Of a stretch of DNA of 64,000 nt, positions 58,976-64,000 are shown in pieces (position 1 is the first letter of the stretch; each line of letters begins with the position of its first letter). Source of the DNA: Episyrphus balteatus (taxonomy: Eukaryota > Arthropoda > Insecta > Diptera > Syrphidae); NCBI RefSeq assembly GCF_945859705.1, contig NC_079135.1:122021551-122085550 (forward strand). The letters run 5' to 3'. Both the position numbers and the translations under genes were made by a program. A model generated the notes under the pieces. It saw only the letters and a program-made list of their open reading frames with translations. It was not told the origin of the DNA and did no database searches.

Positions 58976-60044
58976 TCTGTATAATTTATTATCTGTGCTA
59001 GTATATTCATTAATGAAATCAAAAACTTAATCAGTTCAAATAGCAGAAATGTCAAAAGTCAAAAACAAAAAAAAAAAAAATGTCCGAGCTAAATTATTCA
59101 ATGTCAAAACCAAAAAGTGTCCGAGCTAGATTGTTCAATATCAAACCTAAAAATCAAATACTTAACTTGGTAATTTCTGTAAAGCTTCTATAAAATCGCT
59201 AAACCAAGCTTATCCGAAAAACAAGCTTTCTTCGGTTAAGTTTCTTTAACAATATTTAAACAAGTTATTAGAAGTTGTTAAACAAGTTCGAACTTCTATA
59301 AGCAATTAAATTCTGAAGAAAGCTTAATACAAGCCGTATAAAAAGTAGGGCCTGTGAGATTTCAAATTTACAGAAGCTGTTGTGTTAGTTGGGTTCTCAT
59401 CTACTCTACTGTATAAAAATATAAAAACTCTCCAAATCATCTAAAAATGTAAATTTTACTCAAAAAGCAGAGTACTGAAAGCTGAAACACTTGACGAAAT
59501 TTTTTGTTCATGACTTCCTCACTCCCCGCCCTCCATCGAAGTAATGCCTTAATTACAGATTTAGCTAAATTTTTACTCTCATAAAAAGAAGATAAAATTT
59601 TGCTCGGTTTGCAAAGTAAGCCTATAGACATGAAAAAAAATATGACGTATACGCCAGAGTGTCAAAAAGGAGTGTTTTTATTTTATATCAAATTAGTAAT
59701 TAATTTAGAAAAGTTCAAAAAAATCACTTGGGACTTCCATATCAATGCCAGGATCTGTTTCTTGTCCACCAAATGTCCACCAATGTCTAAGTACATTTTT
59801 AATTCGCAAACATCTCGTTAGACCAAACTCCAGTATGTTTAAGAAAATAACACCTACAAAATTAAAATCAAGTTAGTTTTTATTTGTTTTTACCCAAATC
59901 AAAATTTGACAGAATAGCTACTTGAAGTGAGAAGTAAAGTTGGAGTTAAAAAAATTATTTCCAAGCTATAGTTTTTTTCGATCTGCAAGTTATCCATTTT
60001 TAGCATAACCTTAGAAATAAAAGCATTTTAAATTAGAATTCAAA
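58976..60044. other. No confident gene; possible 3' part of MARCH gene
   Basis: Intervening AT-rich DNA. If the MARCH gene continues past its exon 2, further exons should lie here on the minus strand. A minus-strand acceptor-like TCTATAG at about 59625-59631 precedes a short coding-like run, but I cannot assign it. Confidence 0.3.
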
Positions 60045-60604
60045 TTAAATTGGAAAAATCAAAACCTGAAAAAGAATGAGGTACGATATTGGTGCAAGAG
60101 TAACTAAATGTATGCAGTTCTTCAAGATTTCGCCAAAATATTTGTGTTGAAAGAATGATCGGAACATTTGTTTATAAGAACGGTTTTCTGTATTCAACTT
60201 GAATACTTTCCCACAGATTTCACAACGGTTTTCACCTCTTTGGAGTATCCAACGTCGAAGACATTTTAAATGGATGTATCCCTTGAAGATAGAAACAAAA
60301 CCATGATCTACAAAAACTGTTATAATTATAACAGTTTGTGTATACTTACAACACTTCCCTTGCATTCGCAGGGACATTGCACAATCTGCAAATCGGCTTG
60401 GTGCCATCGACAAATTCTGCAAGAATTACCAAGCTCATTTGACGAGTGGATACTCATAAGCGAATATGCTGATTCAATTGTACCAAAGGTACTTGCAGTG
60501 TTAACACTGTTGAACAAGCGAATGGCATCATTTTCGCTGATAAGCAGGCTTCTAGGAAGATTATGCATCAAGCGGTGAAAACGCCTGCTAGTTTCGATGT
60601 CCAT
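60045..60604 (-). CDS. RING-CH (MARCH-type) E3 ubiquitin ligase, 5' exons
   Basis: Exon 1 is 60604-60350 (ATG, 85 codons); a 68-bp GTAAGT...CAAG intron is 60349-60282; exon 2 starts at 60281 in the same phase. The spliced protein has a full RING-CH (C4HC3) domain: C62, C65, C79, C81, H89, C92, C105, C108, with PCECKGS and CLRRWI. A hydrophobic segment follows (ILKNCIHLVTLAPISYLIL), fitting the membrane helix of MARCH ligases, which ubiquitinate membrane proteins. Exon 2 either ends in a stop at 60045 (163 residues total) or splices at the CAG/GTTTTG at 60066-60065 to unseen exons. MARCH2/3-type proteins have a second helix, so a missing 3' part is likely. It may also be a truncated gene. Pieces of it are amplified in the adjacent satellite. 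Confidence 0.75.
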
Positions 60605-60974
60605 TTTATTATTTTTATTTTTATTATGAAATTAAATAACGGAAAATTTAGGCCATTTAAAAAAAAAATTGATGAATTAAAATTTGAAAATATCTAAATG
60701 AAATTGTTGAAAAAATTTTCAAATCATCTATTTTTTATTTTTTTAAATTCTCTTGTGTTTGAAAAGTAGAGTTATTTTTTAAAAGTTTATTTTCTTCCGA
60801 TTTCAAATTAGCATCCATCATCTTTCAGAAGTAAAATCGTATAGGAAATTTTGGCCAATTCGAATTGGTCTTATTTGCGAAATGATCTAATTTGGGGTGT
60901 AAAGAAAACAGGCTTAAAATCAATGTAGGTACTCGTACATACAAAATCAGGCAACATACTTTTAATATTTGTTA
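60605..60974. other. Upstream region of the MARCH gene
   Basis: AT-rich, presumably containing its promoter. No motif is decisive and no other gene is seen. Confidence 0.4.
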
Positions 60975-61414
60975 TACAGGGTGTCCCAAAAGTAATGGAT
61001 CAAACGAAATATGCAGATAGGCCAACTTTAGGGCTCTCAGAATTTGGTAACTTGTTCATCCCAAATCCTTACGGTTTTCAATTTAATGCAGTTTTTGTGA
61101 ATTATCGAAAAATCTCGACTTTGCAACAGTATTTTGCTTCCTCCGGTCATAATTGATTTTGCCTTTTGTTTTTATAAAACATGGAACTGTTACATAATTT
61201 GCAGCAAAATGGCGTATGAAATAAAAAATATTTTGATTAAATAATTATTTATTCTTATTAGCCAATGTTTTAGTGAAAGAATTGTAAAAAACAAAAATCA
61301 ATTATGACCGGAGGAAGCAAAATACTGTTGCAAAGTCGAGATTTTTCGATAATTCACAAAAACTGCATTAAATTGAAAACCGTAAGGATTTGGGATGAAC
61401 AAGTTACTAAATTC
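60975..61414. mobile_element. Foldback with CAGGGTGTCCC end, right side truncated
   Basis: Begins ACAGGGTGTCCCAAAAGTAA. The inner arms 61040-61160 and 61294-61414 are near-perfect complements around a 133-bp loop. The outer 65 bp of the left side, including the CAGGGTGTCCC end, has no partner on the right: the right arm stops at 61414 where the satellite starts. It shares CAGGGTGTCCCAAAAGT, GAAACGAAA-like and GATAGG motifs with the intron 1 foldback. Confidence 0.8.
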
Positions 61415-61516
61415 GCATTGTGTCGCATTGTGTCGCGTTGTGTCGCATTGTGTCGCATTGTGTCGCATTGTGTCGTATTGTGTCGTATTGTGTCGTATTG
61501 TGTCGCGTTGTGTCGG

Positions 61517-61761
61517 AAAATTTGTTTATAAGAACGGTTTTCTGTATTCAACTTTAATAATTTCCCACAGATTCCACAACGATTTTCACCTCTTTGGAGT
61601 ATCCAACGTCAAAGACATTTCAAATGGATGTATCCCTTGAAGATAGAAACAAGACCATGATTTACAAAAACTGTTATAATTATAACAGTTTGTGTATACT
61701 TAAAACACTTCCCTTACATTCGCAGGGACATTGTACAATCTGCAGATCGGCTTTGTGCCAT
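61517..61761 (-). pseudogene. Amplified MARCH gene segment, copy 1
   Basis: About 245 bp closely matching 60160-60411: the end of MARCH exon 1, the whole 68-bp intron and the start of exon 2. It has several substitutions. It lies between satellite blocks, joined at TCGG and ATCG. Retention of the intron shows DNA-level duplication. Confidence 0.92.
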
Positions 61762-62163
61762 CGCATTGTGTCGCGTTGTGTCGCATTGTTTCGCATTGTG
61801 TCGCGTTGTGTCGCCTTGTGTCGCTTTGTGTCGCGTTGTGTCGCGTTGTGTCACATTGTGTCGCATTGTGTCGCATTGTGTCGCATTGTGTAGCATTGTG
61901 TCGCATTGTGTAGCATTGTGTCGCGTTGTGTCGCATTGTGTCGCATTGTGTTGCATTGTGTCGCGTTGTGTCGCATTGTGTCGCGTTGTGTCGCATTGTG
62001 TCGCGTTGTGTCGCATTGTGTCGCATTGTGTCGCGTTGTGTCGCGTTGTGTCGCATTGTGTCGCGTTGTGTCGCATTGTGTCGCATTGTGTCGCATTGTG
62101 TCGCATTGTGTCGTATTGTGTCGTATTGTGTCGCGTTGTGTCGCATTGTGTCGCGTTGTGTCG

Positions 62164-62411
62164 GAACATTTGTTTATAAGAACGGTTTTCTGTATTAACT
62201 TCAATACTTTCAAACAGATTCCACAACGATTTTCACCTCTTTGGAGTATCCAACGTCAAAGACATTTCAAATGGATGTATCCCTTGAAGATAGAAACAAG
62301 ACCATGATTTACAAAAACTGTTATAATTATAACAGTTTGTGTATACTTAAAACACTTCCCTTACATTCGCAGGGACATTGTACAATCTGCAGATCGGCTT
62401 GGTGCCATCGA
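62164..62411 (-). pseudogene. Amplified MARCH gene segment, copy 2
   Basis: A second copy of the same segment with the same junctions. It shares derived changes with copy 1 (for example TTTACAAAAACTG and TTACATTCGCAGGGAC), so the two were amplified together after an initial capture. Confidence 0.92.
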
Positions 62412-62595
62412 ATTGTGTCGCGTTGTGTCGCATTGTTTCGCATTGTGTCGCGTTGTGTCGCGTTGTGTCGCGTTGTGTCGCGTTGTGTCGCGTTGTGTCG
62501 CGTTGTGTCGCGTTGTGTCACATTGTGTCGCATTGTGTCGCATTGTGTCGCATTGTGTAGCATTGTGTCGCGTTGTGTCGCATTGTGTCGCATTG

Positions 62596-62714
62596 AGCTT
62601 TCCATTGGAACGAAATTGAAATTTTGACATGTTTTTTGGTGTTTGAAATAGATTTTAAGTGTAGTAACAGTTTTTAGATCGATTTGAACACTTAGAAATA
62701 ATTTTATATTATCC
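62596..62714. repeat. Spacer repeat in satellite, copy 1
   Basis: 119-bp segment starting AGCTTTCCATTGGAACGAAA and ending ATTTTATATTATCCC. Identical or nearly so to 63103-63221, 507 bp away. With the flanking GTGTCG array it forms a higher-order repeat. Confidence 0.93.
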
Positions 62715-63102
62715 CTGCGTCGTGTCGGGTTGTTTCGCGTTGTGTCGCGTTGTGTCGCATTGTGTCGCATTGTGTCGCATTGTGTTGCATTGTGTCGCAT
62801 TGTGTCGCATTGTGTTGCATTGTGTCGCATTGTGTCGCATTGTGTGGCGTTGTGTTGCATTGTGTCACGTTGTGTCGCATTGTGTCGCGTTGTGTCGCAT
62901 TGTGTCGCATTGTGTCGCGTTGTGTCGCATTGTGTCGCATTGTGTCGCGTTGTGGCGCATTGTGTCGCATTGTGTTGCATTGTGTCGCATTGTGTCGCAT
63001 TGTGTGGCGTTGTGTCGCATTGTGTCGCATTATGTCGCGTTGTGTCGCGTTGTGTCGCATTGTGTCGCATTGTGTCGCGTTATGTTGCATTGTGTCGCAT
63101 TG

Positions 63103-63221
63103 AGCTTTCCATTGGAACGAAATTGAAATTTTGACATGTTTTTTGGTGTTTGAAATAGATTTTAAGTGTAGTAACAGTTTTTAGATCGATTTGAACACTT
63201 AGAAATAATTTTATATTATCC
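63103..63221. repeat. Spacer repeat in satellite, copy 2
   Basis: Second copy of the AGCTTTCC... spacer with the same right junction (CCCTGCGTCGTGTCGGGTTG). No similarity to the MARCH gene is seen, so its origin is unknown. Confidence 0.93.
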
Positions 63222-64000
63222 CTGCGTCGTGTCGGGTTGTTTCGCGTTGTGTCGCGTTGTGTCGCATTGTGTCGCATTGTGTCTCATTGTGTCGCATTGT
63301 GTCGCATTGTGTTGCATTGTGTCGCATTGTGTCGCATTGTGTTGCATTGTGTCGCGTTGTGTCGCATTGTGTCGCATTGTGTCGCGTTGTGTCGCATTGT
63401 GTCACATTGTGTCGCGTTGTGTCGCATTGTGTCGCATTGTGTTGCGTTTTGTAGCATGGTGTCGCATTGTGTCGCATTGTGTTGCATTGTGTTGCATTGT
63501 GTCGCATTGTGTCGCATTGTGTTGCATTGTGTCACATTGTGTCGCGTTGTGTCGCATTGTGTCGCATTGTGTTGCGTTTTGTAGCATGGTGTCGCATTGT
63601 GTCGCATTGTGTCGCGTTGTGTCGCATGGTGTCGCATTGTGTCGCATTGTGTTGCATTGTGTCGCATTGTGTTGCATTGTGTCGCATTGTGTCGCATTGT
63701 GTTGCATTGTGTCGCATTGTGTCGCATTGTGTGGCGTTGTGTCGCATTGTGTCACGTTGTGTCGCATTGTGTCGCGTTGTGTCGCATTGTGTCGCGTTGT
63801 GTCGCATTGTGTCGCGTTGTGGCGCATTGTGTCGCATTGTGTCGCGTTGTGTCGCATTGTGTCGCATTATGTCGCGTTGTGTCGCGTTGTGTCGCATTGT
63901 GTCGCATTCTGTCGCGTTGTGTCGCATTGTGTCGCATTGTGTCTCATTGTGTCGCATTGTGTCGCATTGTGCTGCATTGTGTCGCATTGTGTCGCGTTGT

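Larger units (their letters stand above)
61415..64000. repeat. Decanucleotide satellite GTGTCGC(A/G)TT with inserted segments
   Basis: Arrays at 61415-61516, 61762-62163, 62412-62595, 62715-63102 and 63222-64000 (continuing past the window). The 10-bp unit is mostly GTGTCGCATT or GTGTCGCGTT, with rarer TTGCATT, TAGCATT and GGCGTT variants. Ten is not a multiple of three, so the array reads as 10-residue repeats with few stops in most frames of both strands; the long frames found here are not genes. Confidence 0.97.

Noticed and set aside
61354..63987. Many long overlapping open frames on both strands encoding RHNATQ-like or CRIVSHCVAL-like repeats
   Set aside because: They arise from the 10-bp satellite, which gives a 30-bp, ten-codon cycle with no stops in most frames. 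Both strands are open over the same DNA, and the frames have no domain.
61415..64000. A CRISPR-like array (repeat-spacer pattern)
   Set aside because: Units are contiguous 10-mers without unique spacers, and the window is eukaryotic. The two inserted segment types are gene and spacer duplicates.

Overview
This is nuclear DNA from an insect, most likely a fly (Diptera). It is strongly AT-rich, has 60-110 bp GT-AG introns, and is dense in MITEs, foldback elements and retrotransposons. I cannot name the species; the transposon load and a 24-kb first intron suggest a genome larger than that of Drosophila melanogaster.

The main gene occupies half of the window on the minus strand. It is a complete seven-exon orthologue of the TPR protein APPBP2 (amyloid protein-binding protein 2; Pat1 in Drosophila), with coding ends at 48376 (ATG) and 15182 (TGA). 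I assembled it from splice signals with phase agreement at every junction: 1839 nt, 612 residues. Intron 1 (24343-48220) is 23.9 kb and holds a 5'-truncated RTE-like LINE, a long foldback, a non-autonomous hAT element, several MITEs, a SINE and a Jockey-like relic. Introns 4 and 6 (4.1 and 3.1 kb) hold little else.

Region by region: 1-5 kb is repeat DNA with a 644-bp-arm inverted repeat, a 147-bp minisatellite and a smaller hairpin. From 5.7 to 12 kb there are diverged MITEs, two of which carry a tRNA-like core between terminal inverted repeats. From 12 to 15 kb is very AT-rich DNA with no recognised gene. From 15.2 to 48.4 kb is Appbp2/Pat1. From 48.9 to 51.1 kb is a nest of MITEs inserted into one another. 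From 51379 to 57627 is an almost pristine Ty3/gypsy LTR retrotransposon (minus strand; LTRs identical at 540 of 541 bases, GTAT target duplication) with a SAP-domain Gag, a GGGAAAC slippery site and an intact Pol. From 57.7 to 59 kb there are three MITEs. At 60.0-60.6 kb is a RING-CH (MARCH-type) E3 ligase gene fragment on the minus strand. From 61.4 kb to the window end is a decanucleotide satellite (GTGTCGCATT/GTGTCGCGTT) into which pieces of the MARCH gene, intron included, have been amplified.

The two cellular genes are independent. APPBP2 proteins are known kinesin-light-chain-like TPR adaptors and CUL2 substrate receptors; MARCH proteins are membrane E3 ligases. The most unusual structures are the satellite/MARCH composite, the 620-bp-arm foldback inside a transcribed intron, the TIR elements with an embedded tRNA-like core, and the LINE whose open reading frame begins in host DNA.
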